Positions 32,728 through 41,165 of a stretch of DNA of 64,000 nucleotides are shown here, one piece after another (the stretch's first letter is position 1; every line of letters begins with the position of its first letter). The stretch covers positions 186,001 through 250,000 of the forward strand of contig NZ_JAGGJW010000010.1 in the NCBI RefSeq assembly GCF_017873175.1. Reading direction: 5' to 3'. The notes under the pieces were generated by a model. It had not been told where the DNA came from, did not search any database, and saw only the letters and a program-made list of their open reading frames with translations. The DNA comes from Neorhizobium petrolearium (GTDB taxonomy: Bacteria > Pseudomonadota > Alphaproteobacteria > Rhizobiales > Rhizobiaceae). Made by a program: the position numbers and the translations under genes.

Positions 32728-32946
32728 TCATTCCGCAAGCTCCCGCATTACCCTGATCAGATCGGACTTGCCCTCGAAGCCGATACCCGGCAGATCAGGC
32801 ATGACGATGTGCCCGTCCGCGACCTTCACCATATCGGGGAAACCGCCATAAGGCTGGAAAAGGTTCGGATAACTTTCATTGCCGCCAAGGCCAAGGCCGG
32901 CTGCGATGTTCAGCGAAGGATTGGTGGCTGTGTCAAGGTCGGCCAT
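32728..32946 (-). pseudogene. C-terminal remnant of an enolase-superfamily (mandelate racemase/muconate cycloisomerase type) gene
   Basis: About 72 codons on the minus strand end in a normal stop and encode the last part of a mandelate racemase-type barrel: IAAGLGLGGNESYPNLFQPY, then VADGHIVMPDLPGIGFEGK and a final helix. Full proteins have about 370-400 residues with the catalytic Lys and metal ligands upstream; none of that is present, and the next bases belong to the divergent membrane gene. An ATG at 32946 exists but a stand-alone product would have no active site. I read it as a deletion remnant of a sugar-acid or aromatic-acid catabolic gene. Confidence 0.65.
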
Positions 32947-33016
32947 CCTGCCCTCCCGGTTCGACGGCCGAGCGGGAACATTTCGGCAGTCCTGCGAGTT
33001 CCTGTCCGCTTGTCGG

Positions 33017-33943
33017 ATGGAGGAAGCGGAGTTGAGTGGCGTGGCAGCGGCGCCTGGCAGTGGCACAGGCGAATTCCACCATTTCCTGGTCGGTTTCGGC
33101 CGCGGCGCGGCTGGTGCCATGCTGTTCGGCATGCCCATGCTGATGACCATGGAACTCTGGCACCTCGGCTTTTATATCGAGCGATATCGCCTGCTGTTGC
33201 TTCTGATCGTCAATATCCCGCTACTCGTGATACTCGCCGATCGCATCGGCTTCGAGCGAACCTCCACATGGAGGGAGGCTTTCCGCGATGCAGCAATCGC
33301 TTATGGGCTCGGCATCGTCATGAGCGCCACAATCCTCGTTCTGCTCGGCGACATCAAACTGCATATGCCGTTCTCGGAAATGCTCGGTAAGACCGCCATC
33401 CAGTCAGTACCCGCGAGTATCGGCGCTCTGCTCGGTCGCTCCCAGCTCGGCGGCCAGGCAGGCGGAAACGGCGACAGCGATAAGGATGATCCGAAAGGAG
33501 AAGAAGCAGATCAGGGAAAGGAGGGCAATGCGGTGCCGAATGAACTCTCCATCAGCTATAGCCGGGAGCTTTTCCTCATGGCGGTCGGTGCGCTCTTCCT
33601 CAGCCTCAATGTCGCGCCGACGGAGGAAATCATCCTGATCGCCTACAAGATGACGCCCTGGCATGCGCTTGCGACGATCGTCATATCGATCGCCATCATG
33701 CACGGCTTCGTCTACGCGGTTGCCTTCAAGGGCACACACGAAATGCCGGGTGAGACGCCCCGATGGCACGCCTTCTTCCGCTTCACCTTGCCGGGTTACT
33801 TGGTCGCGATGCTGATCAGCCTCTACGTTCTGTGGACATTCGGGCGGCTGGATGACAGCGCGCCGATGCAGATGCTCATATCCGCGATCGTGCTCTCCTT
33901 CCCGGGCGCTATCGGGGCCGCCGCTGCCCGCCTCATCTTGTGA
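33017..33943 (+). CDS. TIGR02587 family integral membrane protein
   Basis: About 308 residues if the ATG at 33017 is used; TTG at 33032, which is better placed behind GGAGGAAG, would give 303. There are about seven hydrophobic segments (for example RYRLLLLLIVNIPLLVILA, FLMAVGALFLSLNVAPTEEI, ALATIVISIAIMHGFVYAVA), and one long charged cytoplasmic loop (GGNGDSDKDDPKGEEADQGK). The recognisable core GAMLFGMPMLMTMELWHLGF and the pairing with a TIGR02588 gene identify the family. Function is unknown. It overlaps the next gene by 4 bp. Confidence 0.8.
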   Translation: MEEAELSGVAAAPGSGTGEFHHFLVGFGRGAAGAMLFGMPMLMTMELWHLGFYIERYRLLLLLIVNIPLLVILADRIGFERTSTWREAFRDAAIAYGLGIVMSATILVLLGDIKLHMPFSEMLGKTAIQSVPASIGALLGRSQLGGQAGGNGDSDKDDPKGEEADQGKEGNAVPNELSISYSRELFLMAVGALFLSLNVAPTEEIILIAYKMTPWHALATIVISIAIMHGFVYAVAFKGTHEMPGETPRWHAFFRFTLPGYLVAMLISLYVLWTFGRLDDSAPMQMLISAIVLSFPGAIGAAAARLIL

Positions 33944-34365
33944 CGAGTGAACCGATGACGATCACCGCTCATGGACGCCACACGGAAACGCATGAACCCC
34001 ATTGGATCGAATGGGCGACCGGCATGATCTCCGCATTGGTGGTGCTTGCGATGATCGCCTGGGTGGGTTGGGAAGCACTGAGGAAGGATGCTCTGCCGCC
34101 GGAATTCTCGATTGCAGTGACCCGACGAACGCCGGTCGAAGGGGGGTATCGGGTCGAATTCGATATCACCAATAAGGCAACCAAAACGGCAGCCGCGGTC
34201 GTGGTGCGCGGCGAAATCCTTGATGGCGGCGACATGATCGAGGATGCGGATGTGACCTTCGATTACGTGCCGGCGGAATCGAATGCCTCCGGCGCAATCC
34301 TGTTCTCGCAGGATCCGGGCACGCGCAAGGTCAGGGTCCGGGCGATAGGCTATACCGATCCGTAG
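33940..34365 (+). CDS. TIGR02588 family protein, single-span membrane protein
   Basis: 141 residues from a GTG at 33940 that overlaps the previous stop (GTGA); the ATG at 33955 is the alternative. One transmembrane helix (GMISALVVLAMIAWVGWEAL, about 28-47) follows a His/Glu-rich start. The rest is a beta-rich exported domain (GYRVEFDITNKATKTAAAVV, DVTFDYVPAESNASG) like a small Ig-type fold. It is always the partner of TIGR02587 in the families I know, and here the genes are translationally coupled, so they likely form a membrane complex of unknown function. Confidence 0.8.
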   Translation: MTSEPMTITAHGRHTETHEPHWIEWATGMISALVVLAMIAWVGWEALRKDALPPEFSIAVTRRTPVEGGYRVEFDITNKATKTAAAVVVRGEILDGGDMIEDADVTFDYVPAESNASGAILFSQDPGTRKVRVRAIGYTDP

Positions 34366-34407
34366 GAGGAGCAGGCCGTACATCCCTTCATCAAGGGCCG
34401 TAACGGC

Positions 34408-35577
34408 TTAGTACGGCAAGCCGACATAGTTCTCGGCGAGCGCCGTGGAAGCAGCCTTGGAACTGACGAGATAATCGAGTTCGGCCTCCTGGATCTTCTG
34501 GCCGAACTCGCCGGTATCGGGGAAACGGTGCAGCATCGTGGTCATGGACCAGGAGAAGCGCACGGCGCGCCAGACCCGTTTCAGCGCCCGCTCCGAATAG
34601 GCGTCGATTCCGGCTGAGGATTTATCCGCGTAGTAGCCCAGCAGGCCGTCGAAGAGGTAGTAGACGTCGCTCGCCGCGAGGTTCAGGCCCTTGGCGCCGG
34701 TCGGTGGCACGATATGAGCCGCATCACCGACAAGGAACAGCTTGCCGAAGCGCATCGGTTCGGCGACGAAGGATCTGAGCGGCGCGATGGACTTTTCGAA
34801 GGAGGGGCCGGTCACCATGCTTTCGGCATGCTCGGCAGGCAGCCGGCGGCGCAATTCGTCATAAAAGCGGTCGTCGGACCAGTCTTCGATCTTCTCGTCC
34901 AGTGCACACTGGATATAGTAGCGGCTGCGGGTATGGGAACGCATTGAACAGAGCGCGAAGCCGCGGGGATGGTTGGCATAGATCAGTTCGTGGCTGACCG
35001 GCGGCACCTCGGCGAGAATGCCGAGCCATCCGAAGGGATAGATCCGCTCGTAGCTCTTCAGCGCGCTCTCCGGTACCGATTTCCGGCTCACGCCGTGATA
35101 CCCGTCGCAACCGGCGATGAAGTCGCAATCGATCCGGTGGGTGACGCCGTCCTTCTCGTAGGTGACGTAGGGACCAGCCCCGTCGAAATCGTGCGGCGTG
35201 ACATTGGTGGCCTCATAGACCGAACTGTCGCCGGAAGCTTCGCGTTTGTCCATCAGGTCATGGGTAAGCTCCGTCTGACCATAGACCATGACACGTCTTC
35301 CGGTCAGCCCGAAAAGGTCGATGCGGTGGTCGCGGCCGTCGAAAGCGAGCGAGAAGCCGTCATGCGGCAAACCTTCCCTGTGCATGCGTTCGCCAGCGCC
35401 GGCGCGATCGAGCATGTCGACCATGCCTTCTTCCAGTACACCGGCCCGCACGCGGCCGAGAATATAATCCTTGCTGACGCGATCAAGGATGATGTTGTCG
35501 ATGCCGGCATTTGTAAGCAGTTGACCGAGCAGCAGGCCGGCCGGACCAGAACCGATAATGGCGACTTGAGTGCGCAT
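34408..35577 (-). CDS. pobA: 4-hydroxybenzoate 3-monooxygenase
   Basis: 389 residues, close to the 394 of Pseudomonas PobA. FAD motif VAIIGSGPAGLLLGQLLTNA (5-24), the substrate arginine region GRVRAGVLEEGMVDML, DG motif AGCDGYHGVSR, and GDAAHIVPPTGAKGLNLAAS (about 283-302) are all typical, as are RSRYYIQCA (the Arg/Tyr of the substrate pocket) and the terminal ENYVGLPY. The enzyme hydroxylates 4-hydroxybenzoate to protocatechuate with NADPH and O2 in the cytoplasm. It links the hydroxycinnamate operon upstream to the pca operon downstream. It is divergent by 111 bp from its AraC regulator. Confidence 0.96.
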   Translation of the reverse strand: MRTQVAIIGSGPAGLLLGQLLTNAGIDNIILDRVSKDYILGRVRAGVLEEGMVDMLDRAGAGERMHREGLPHDGFSLAFDGRDHRIDLFGLTGRRVMVYGQTELTHDLMDKREASGDSSVYEATNVTPHDFDGAGPYVTYEKDGVTHRIDCDFIAGCDGYHGVSRKSVPESALKSYERIYPFGWLGILAEVPPVSHELIYANHPRGFALCSMRSHTRSRYYIQCALDEKIEDWSDDRFYDELRRRLPAEHAESMVTGPSFEKSIAPLRSFVAEPMRFGKLFLVGDAAHIVPPTGAKGLNLAASDVYYLFDGLLGYYADKSSAGIDAYSERALKRVWRAVRFSWSMTTMLHRFPDTGEFGQKIQEAELDYLVSSKAASTALAENYVGLPY

Positions 35578-35688
35578 GAAATCCTCCCGAATTCTTGTTC
35601 CTTGATAAGCGCACGATCAGGGTCCCGGACAGTGGACATTTCATGCAATCTATAGGACAAAACGAACATTGTACTATTGGAGGCCACG
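35578..35688. promoter_or_regulatory. pobA / AraC-regulator divergent promoter region
   Basis: A 111-bp spacer between divergent start codons. It is AT-richer than the genes, with TTGTCC and GGACATTTCATG words on either side of its middle, but no clean -35/-10 pair or AraC direct repeat could be assigned by eye. The regulator must act from here. Confidence 0.45.
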
Positions 35689-36585
35689 ATGCTTGCGCCG
35701 GTCCCGACTTACGATCTCTATGGCGAGAACCGCACCAGGCGGCCGGATTTCTGGCTGCATTGCGAAACGATCGCTTCGCGCAGCAGCGCGCACCAGTGGG
35801 AAATCGGCCGCCATCGCCACGAGAGCTTCCAGCAGTTCCTGTACATTCGGAACGGATCGGGCGATGCAATCCTCGGCGCCTCGACCGTCGCGCTCGTTCC
35901 CCCTTGCGTCGTTGCCGTACCGCCGGGCGTCAGCCACGGCTTCCGCTTCTCCCGCGATATCGACGGTATGGTGATCACTCTGGTCGCAGAGCGGTTGCGG
36001 CTGACGGCCGGACTTGCCAAGCGGCCCGGCGACTGGCTGTCGACCCCTAGGATGATCCCGCTGCCGGCTGGCCAGGACGCCGGCTATCTCGACGAGACTT
36101 TCTCACGCCTTTTTGCCGAATTCGAGGCACAGCGCGCGCGCCGCAACGATCTCGTCGAGGCCTATCTGACCGCTGCGATCCTCATCCTCGGTCGGCTGGC
36201 CGGCGCCGATAGCAATGGCGCTGCAAGCGACGTCAATCTCGCACGTGTCGAGTCGCTGAAAGACCTGATCGGCCGGCATTTCCGTGATCAGCTTCCGGCC
36301 GAGGCATATGCGAAACTCCTGAACCTTTCCCCGACGCATCTGAATCGCGTGGTGCGTGAGGTGACCGGCATGAGCGTTCACGATCTCATCGTAGCGCGCG
36401 TTATCGACGAGGGCCGCCGGGCGCTCGTCTTCACCACCGCAAGCGTTCAGACGATCGCCGACGGGCTTGGTTTCTCGGACGCCGCCTATTTCTCCCGCTG
36501 TTTCAGGAAACGCACCGGCCAGACACCACGCCAATATCGCGAAGCGGAGCGTGCGAGCCTGCGGCAGATGGAGAGCTCGATTTAA
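35689..36585 (+). CDS. AraC-family regulator of 4-hydroxybenzoate catabolism (PobC/PobR-like)
   Basis: 298 residues from the ATG at 35689 after GGAGG; an in-frame TTG 12 bp earlier is inside the ribosome site. An N-terminal cupin sensor (FWLHCETIASRSSAHQWEIG, HRHESFQQFLYIRNGSG, about 22-62) precedes a C-terminal AraC domain with two helix-turn-helix motifs (LPAEAYAKLLNLSPTHLNRV and VQTIADGLGFSDAAYFSRCF). AraC-type activators divergent from pobA are known in rhizobia and Pseudomonas, as opposed to the IclR-type PobR of Acinetobacter. It should activate pobA when 4-hydroxybenzoate is present. Confidence 0.88.
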   Translation: MLAPVPTYDLYGENRTRRPDFWLHCETIASRSSAHQWEIGRHRHESFQQFLYIRNGSGDAILGASTVALVPPCVVAVPPGVSHGFRFSRDIDGMVITLVAERLRLTAGLAKRPGDWLSTPRMIPLPAGQDAGYLDETFSRLFAEFEAQRARRNDLVEAYLTAAILILGRLAGADSNGAASDVNLARVESLKDLIGRHFRDQLPAEAYAKLLNLSPTHLNRVVREVTGMSVHDLIVARVIDEGRRALVFTTASVQTIADGLGFSDAAYFSRCFRKRTGQTPRQYREAERASLRQMESSI

Positions 36586-36729
36586 TAAGCTCACATTCCA
36601 CGCAAGCCTGTGACAATTTGTGTGCTGCAACGCGGGATCATTCTTCCGCCACATGCGTTGCCCATCGCTAGCTGGCCGGCTCGACCGAATCGCGATGGCC
36701 GGACCGCGAATAATTGAAGGAGTACAGGG

Positions 36730-37263
36730 ATGAAAAGATTTACTGCCGTGGCGCTTGCCGCCCTTCCGGTTCTGACGAGCGCGGGAACGGCCTTTTCGGC
36801 TGACGTGATTTCCCGCCGGGACCAGGTTCCGGTCTATGAAGAGCCCGACCAGCGAGGTGGCGTGCGCATAGGCTATCTCGATTGCTCGATCGGCGGCGGT
36901 GTCGGTTATGTCCTTGGTTCCGCCAAGGAAGCCGATTGCGTCTTCACCTCTGCGATCGGCAGCGAACCGCTTGACCACTATACCGGCGTCGTTCGCAAGA
37001 TGGGCGTCGACCTTGGTTTCACGACGCGCTCCCGCCTGATCTGGGCCGTCTTCGCCCCGACCGCCGGTTACCATCATGGTTCGCTTGGCGGCCTTTACCA
37101 GGGCGCCACCGCGGAAGCGACCGTCGGTGCGGGCATCGGTGCCAATATTCTGGTCGGCGGCACCTCGGGCTCCATTCACCTGCAGACCGTGAGCGTCACC
37201 GGCCAGCTTGGCCTGAACGTCGCCGCCACCGGAACGTCGGTGACTTTGACACCTGCAAGCTGA
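36730..37263 (+). CDS. DUF992 family secreted protein
   Basis: 177 residues. A signal peptide MKRFTAVALAALPVLTSAGT with cleavage near AFSA is followed by a DUF992 domain: VRIGYLDCSIGGGVGYVLGS, ADCVFTS with two cysteines, ALHG-like GGLYQGATAEATVGAGIGA and the terminal GLNVAATGTSVTLTPAS. DUF992 proteins are common in Rhizobiales, exported, of unknown function, and often highly expressed. It is a single-gene unit with a 144-bp upstream spacer and a RIME-like hairpin directly after the stop. Confidence 0.87.
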   Translation: MKRFTAVALAALPVLTSAGTAFSADVISRRDQVPVYEEPDQRGGVRIGYLDCSIGGGVGYVLGSAKEADCVFTSAIGSEPLDHYTGVVRKMGVDLGFTTRSRLIWAVFAPTAGYHHGSLGGLYQGATAEATVGAGIGANILVGGTSGSIHLQTVSVTGQLGLNVAATGTSVTLTPAS

Positions 37264-37265
37264 GG

Positions 37266-37320
37266 CTTGCAGGGACGCCACTCTCCCTCAAAGGGGAGGG
37301 TGGCGGGATATCCTGATAGG
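37266..37320. repeat. Short RIME-like palindrome after DUF992 gene
   Basis: CGCCACTCTCCC and GGGAGGGTGGCG pair around TCAAAG, giving a stable hairpin a few bases after the stop codon. It may double as a terminator, though no T-run follows. Confidence 0.65.
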
Positions 37321-37430
37321 CGGAGACCTTGCGTCATGCCGGTCACATTCATACCTTAGATAAGGTACGGTTCGGCCTTGCAGATCCTTATCGGGTTTCG
37401 GGCTGTCTTTCGCCCATCAGGAATTGCATC

Positions 37431-38336
37431 ATGGATATCGAGAAAATTTTGCGGTCGGTCGTGGCCGTGCGCGCCTCAATTCCGGATAATGCCTTCACGG
37501 CGAATACGCTCGGCACCCGCCGGGAAGGAAACGGCGTCGTGATCCGCGACAACGGACTGGTGCTGACGATTGGTTATCTCATCACCGAGGCCGAGGAGGT
37601 CTGGTTGACGCGTCGTGACGGGCGCGTGGTGCCCGCTCATGCGCTGGCCTACGACCAGGAAAGCGGTTTCGGCCTCGTGCAGGCGCTTAGCCCGCTCGAC
37701 CTTCCGGCGCTGGAAATGGGCGATTCCGACAGCGCCCAGGTCGGCGATCCGATCGTCTTTGCCGATGGTGAAGGTGAATATGTCCGCGGCAATATCGTCG
37801 CCAAGCAGGAATTCGCCGGCTACTGGGAATATCTTCTCGATGAAGCGATCTTCATCGCACCTGCGCATCCCTCCTGGGGCGGCGCAGCGTTGATCGATGC
37901 CGAAGGCAAGCTCATCGGCATCGGATCGCTACGCCTGCAGATGAGCAAAGGCGGCGAAGTCGCCGACATCAACATGGCCGTGCCGATTAACCTGCTTCGT
38001 CCGATCCTTGACGACCTGCTGAACCGCGGCGAGATCAACAAGCCGCCGCGACCGTGGCTCGGAGCCTTCTCGGCTGAAAGCAACGGTGAAGTCGTTGTCA
38101 TGAGCGTCACCGAAAACGGCCCGGCCGCGAAGGCGGGGTTGAAGCGCGGTGACGTGATTTCGGAAATCCGCGACGGCGAAGTCGACGGGCTTGCCGATTT
38201 CTACCGAAAGGTCTGGGAAAGCGGCCCTCCGGGATCGGAAATCCCCATGCGCATCCTGCGCGACGGACGTGAAGCTTGGCTGCGGGTGAAGTCTGCGGAT
38301 CGCAACGATTTCCTGCATAAACCGCAGTTGCAGTAG
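37431..38336 (+). CDS. HtrA/S1C-like PDZ protein that appears to lack the catalytic triad
   Basis: 301 residues: trypsin-like S1C domain (about 1-195) and one PDZ domain (about 208-290, GAFSAESNGEVVVMSVTENG, PAAKAGLKRGDVISEIRDGE). The fold motifs are recognisable (RREGNGVVIRDNGLVLTIGY, DAEGKLIGIGSLRLQ), yet the expected catalytic His is Tyr49 (LTIGYLI instead of LTNAHVV), the Asp region reads DQESGFGLV instead of DxxTDLAVL, and the Ser site reads HPSWGGAAL instead of GNSGGxL. No signal peptide is evident, unlike periplasmic DegP. It is therefore probably an inactive, peptide-binding relative. The start at 37431 has only a weak ribosome site. Confidence 0.82.
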   Translation: MDIEKILRSVVAVRASIPDNAFTANTLGTRREGNGVVIRDNGLVLTIGYLITEAEEVWLTRRDGRVVPAHALAYDQESGFGLVQALSPLDLPALEMGDSDSAQVGDPIVFADGEGEYVRGNIVAKQEFAGYWEYLLDEAIFIAPAHPSWGGAALIDAEGKLIGIGSLRLQMSKGGEVADINMAVPINLLRPILDDLLNRGEINKPPRPWLGAFSAESNGEVVVMSVTENGPAAKAGLKRGDVISEIRDGEVDGLADFYRKVWESGPPGSEIPMRILRDGREAWLRVKSADRNDFLHKPQLQ

Positions 38337-38362
38337 CTGCCTGGAGCACGTCATCCTTTCTC

Positions 38363-38387
38363 GCTTGTGGTTTGCCCTACCACAAGC
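38363..38387. terminator. Hairpin between convergent genes
   Basis: GCTTGTGGT (38363-38371) pairs with ACCACAAGC (38379-38387) around a 7-nt loop, between the convergent S1C-like and glycerate kinase genes. T-runs are poor on both sides, so it is a weak bidirectional terminator at best. Confidence 0.5.
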
Positions 38388-38396
38388 AACGGGTAC

Positions 38397-39653
38397 CTAC
38401 CTCACCAGTATTGCCCGGAAATCGTTGACATTCGTGCCGGTCGGGCCGGTGGAAAACAGGTCGCCGATGGCGGAGAAACCGGAAAAGCTGTCATTGCTGT
38501 CGAGCAGTTTTCTGCCGTCCAGGCCCGCAATCCGCAGGCGACGCGCGCTCGTGCCGTCGGCAAAGGCGCCCGCATTGGTCTCCGATCCATCGATCCCGTC
38601 CGTATCGGCGGCAAGCGCAGTGATGTCGTGACCGTCGATCGCCAGCGCAAAGGCCAAGGCGAATTCGCCATTGCGGCCGCCCTTGCCCCCTTTGCTCCTG
38701 AGCGTAACCGTCGTCTCGCCGCCGGAAAGCAGCACGGCAGGCCTGGCGAAGGGCCGGTCGCGCAGCGCCACCTCGCGGGCGATCGCCGCATGCACCAGCG
38801 CCACATCGCGGGATTCGCCCTCGACGGAATCGGAAAGAATGTAAGGCGTGACGCCGTGGGAGCGGGCGACGTCTGCCGCTGCTTCCAGCGATACGCCGGC
38901 AGAGGCGATAACATAATGTTCGTGGCGGCCAAAGACCGGATCGTCCGGTTTCGGAGCGTCGGCGGCCGGCGAGTTCAGATGTGCGATCATCTTTTCCGGC
39001 AGCGTCAGCCGATACTGCTCGACGATCGCCAGCGCCTCCTGCCTCGTCGTGGCATCCGGAATTGTCGGACCCGACGCGACGAAGGCCGGATTGTCACCCG
39101 GAATATCCGAGACGATCAGGCTGACGACGCGGGCCTTCGTGGCTGCGGCGAGACGGCCGCCCTTGATGGTTGAAAGGTGTTTTCTGACCACGTTCATTGC
39201 GGAGATCGGCGCGCCGGAGGCAAGCAGCGCCTCGTTGAGGGCGATTTCGTCTTCCAGCGTCAAGCCTTCCGGCGGCGCGGGCAGCAAGGCCGACCCGCCG
39301 CCGCAGATCAGCGCGATGACGAGATCGTCCTCGGAAAGGCCCGAGATCGCCCCGACAAGCTGCTTCGCACCGGCAAGGCCTGCTGCATCGGGCACAGGGT
39401 GCGAGGCTTCGAGGATCTCGATCGATCTCGTTTCGCAGCCATAGCCGTAGCGGGTCACGACGACGCCGGAGAGCGGGTCTGGCCAGACGCCTTCGAGGGC
39501 CGCGGCCATCTGTGCAGCTCCCTTGCCGGCGCCGATGACGACCGTGCGACCGCTTTTCGGCGGAGAGGGCAGGTATTTCTTGATGCCGGTCAGGGGATCG
39601 GCGGCCTTCACCGCAGCGTCAAACAGCGCCTTCAGCAGGTCCCGATCCGTCAT
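38397..39653 (-). CDS. Glycerate 2-kinase (GckA/TtuD, MOFRL family)
   Basis: 418 residues from the ATG at 39653 after AGGAGGAAAGAGG. It has the two domains of type II glycerate kinases: an N-terminal DUF4147 domain (VVIGAGKGAAQMAAALEG, LICGGGSALLPAPPEGL, VRKHLSTIKGGRLA, SDIPGDNPAFVASGPT) and the C-terminal MOFRL domain (GGRNGEFALAFAL, ADTDGIDGSETNAGAFAD). It phosphorylates D-glycerate with ATP to 2-phosphoglycerate in the cytoplasm, feeding glyoxylate, tartronate or serine breakdown products into glycolysis. Some databases label it hydroxypyruvate reductase, an old misassignment. No glyoxylate pathway partner is adjacent. Confidence 0.9.
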   Translation of the reverse strand: MTDRDLLKALFDAAVKAADPLTGIKKYLPSPPKSGRTVVIGAGKGAAQMAAALEGVWPDPLSGVVVTRYGYGCETRSIEILEASHPVPDAAGLAGAKQLVGAISGLSEDDLVIALICGGGSALLPAPPEGLTLEDEIALNEALLASGAPISAMNVVRKHLSTIKGGRLAAATKARVVSLIVSDIPGDNPAFVASGPTIPDATTRQEALAIVEQYRLTLPEKMIAHLNSPAADAPKPDDPVFGRHEHYVIASAGVSLEAAADVARSHGVTPYILSDSVEGESRDVALVHAAIAREVALRDRPFARPAVLLSGGETTVTLRSKGGKGGRNGEFALAFALAIDGHDITALAADTDGIDGSETNAGAFADGTSARRLRIAGLDGRKLLDSNDSFSGFSAIGDLFSTGPTGTNVNDFRAILVR

Positions 39654-39804
39654 CGCCTCTTTCCTCCTCTTTTTATGTTCGGCCTTTTCGATCACGGCGG
39701 TTGACAGCCGTCAACCAGGCTTGATCGCCATGGGCCTTTCCGCCCGGAACAAAGCCGGTGGGTGTCGGTTGTCCTCAAGGCTCATTGAACGAAAGGAGCG
39801 AAGC

Positions 39805-40137
39805 ATGACCGAGCATTTGAAGGAAGCAGGTTATTCCGGCCAGATCGATATCGGCGGCAGTCGGTCGCCCGTAACCTACAAGCTCAAGGCCTGCAGGGAG
39901 GATGACGGGGCTTTCCACGTCGCGGTGAGTCTGACGACGTCGCGCGACTGGCTGCTGAAACACGGCTTTCGCCGGCAGGCGACGCTGGTTCGTCAAGGCG
40001 GATACCAGACGGCAGTGCATTTCGAGGAGACGCTGAACGTCGCCGACAATATTTCCGTCACGCTTCGCGCCGACGATGCGGTGATTGCGTCGATGGACGA
40101 ACTGAAGAGGAAGTTCCCCGAACTGCAGACGGGCTGA
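39805..40137 (+). CDS. Hypothetical protein, beta-rich
   Basis: 110 residues from an ATG behind GAAAGGAGCG. It is soluble and charged, with alternating beta pattern (YSGQIDIGGSRSPVTYKLKA, AFHVAVSLTTSRDWLLKHGF) and no cysteines, signal or membrane segment. I do not recognise a family. It is convergent with pcaQ, 8 bp apart, and preceded by a 151-bp spacer shared with the divergent glycerate kinase gene. It does not seem part of the pca unit. Confidence 0.7.
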   Translation: MTEHLKEAGYSGQIDIGGSRSPVTYKLKACREDDGAFHVAVSLTTSRDWLLKHGFRRQATLVRQGGYQTAVHFEETLNVADNISVTLRADDAVIASMDELKRKFPELQTG

Positions 40138-40145
40138 GGTCGCAC

Positions 40146-41078
40146 CTATCGCCCCGGCATGATCTCCGCAGCCGCCTGGCGGATCGTCTGCATGAGGATG
40201 GAAAGTGGCGCCGAAGGGTTGGAATCGGCCCGTATGGTGAGGCCGACCGGTCCACGGGTCTCGCTGGTATCGATCGGGAGTGTCGCGAGCGTGCCGTCAG
40301 CGACGTCCCCTGCGACGACGCCCGCTGAAATGATCCAGACCGCTTCGCTCGAGCGCACGAAAACCCGGCCGAAAGCATCGGAGATTGTTTCCACCTGGAC
40401 GGGCAGGGTGGCAACGCCATTGGCAATGAGGAACTGTTCCACGGATGGCCGGATGATGGAGCCACGCGTCGGCATCAGCACCGGATAATCCGCCAGGCCC
40501 TCGAAGATCGAACGCCTTCCGTCGAGCAGGGGATGGCCAGGACGGACGATGAAGACCACCTGCTCGGAATAGAGATGCTCGAAGGAAAGGCCAGCCATTT
40601 TTTCCGGCGAAGCCAGGCGTCCGACGACCAGATCGAGATCTCCCACCCTGAGCTGTTCCATCAAAACGGAATTATCTCCCGTTACGATCTTTACCCGGCT
40701 GCCCGTCTTTTCCGCAAGGAAGAGCATCATCGCCCGTGGCATGATCCGTGTGGAGACGGTGGGCAATGCGCCGATGCGTACAGGTGGCGCGGAATCGAAG
40801 AGTTCCTGCGAGACGGAATCCATGCCCTGCCTGAGTGCTGTCAGTGCCGCGCCCGCATGCCGCAGGAAGACTTCACCGTAGCGAGTAATGCGGATGCCGC
40901 GCCCTTCGCGCTCGAAAACGGCGACACCCAGTGCCTCCTCCAGTTCGCGGATCGTCTTGGTCACAGCGGGCTGGCTGACATTGAGGATTTCGGCCGCCCT
41001 GACGACACTCTTCTGTCGGGCGACCTCGATGAATGTATACAGGTGTCGAAACTTGATTCGCGAATTGATCAAAATCAA
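40146..41078 (-). CDS. pcaQ: LysR-family activator of protocatechuate genes
   Basis: 310 residues from a TTG at 41078, 9 bp after AAGG; no ATG is available in that region. N-terminal LysR helix-turn-helix: RIKFRHLYTFIEVARQKSVV, then RAAEILNVSQPAVTKTIREL (about 27-46). The ligand domain follows, ending near residue 305. RIKFRHLY at the start is typical of PcaQ. In Agrobacterium and Sinorhizobium PcaQ activates the divergent pcaDCHGB operon with beta-carboxy-cis,cis-muconate or gamma-carboxymuconolactone as co-inducer. The operator directly next to the start codon (41080-41095) confirms the identification and implies autorepression. Confidence 0.93.
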   Translation of the reverse strand: MILINSRIKFRHLYTFIEVARQKSVVRAAEILNVSQPAVTKTIRELEEALGVAVFEREGRGIRITRYGEVFLRHAGAALTALRQGMDSVSQELFDSAPPVRIGALPTVSTRIMPRAMMLFLAEKTGSRVKIVTGDNSVLMEQLRVGDLDLVVGRLASPEKMAGLSFEHLYSEQVVFIVRPGHPLLDGRRSIFEGLADYPVLMPTRGSIIRPSVEQFLIANGVATLPVQVETISDAFGRVFVRSSEAVWIISAGVVAGDVADGTLATLPIDTSETRGPVGLTIRADSNPSAPLSILMQTIRQAAAEIMPGR

Positions 41079-41079
41079 A

Positions 41080-41095
41080 TAACCTTGCGGTTAAG
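41080..41095. promoter_or_regulatory. PcaQ operator ATAACC-N4-GGTTAA
   Basis: ATAACC (41080-41085), TTGC, GGTTAA (41090-41095) is an exact match to the PcaQ recognition sequence reported for Sinorhizobium meliloti. It lies 70 bp before pcaD and abuts the TTG start codon of pcaQ, a position suited to activating pcaD and repressing pcaQ. Confidence 0.9.
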
Positions 41096-41165
41096 GAACA
41101 TGCTCTAAATATCATTTTACTTAACCGGAAACTAGTGCAATCTATCAACGGGAGAGGAGGCGCAG

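Noticed and set aside
37431..38336. Active DegP/HtrA protease
   Set aside because: The catalytic His, Asp and Ser motifs are all altered and no signal peptide is visible; annotated instead as a probable inactive relative.
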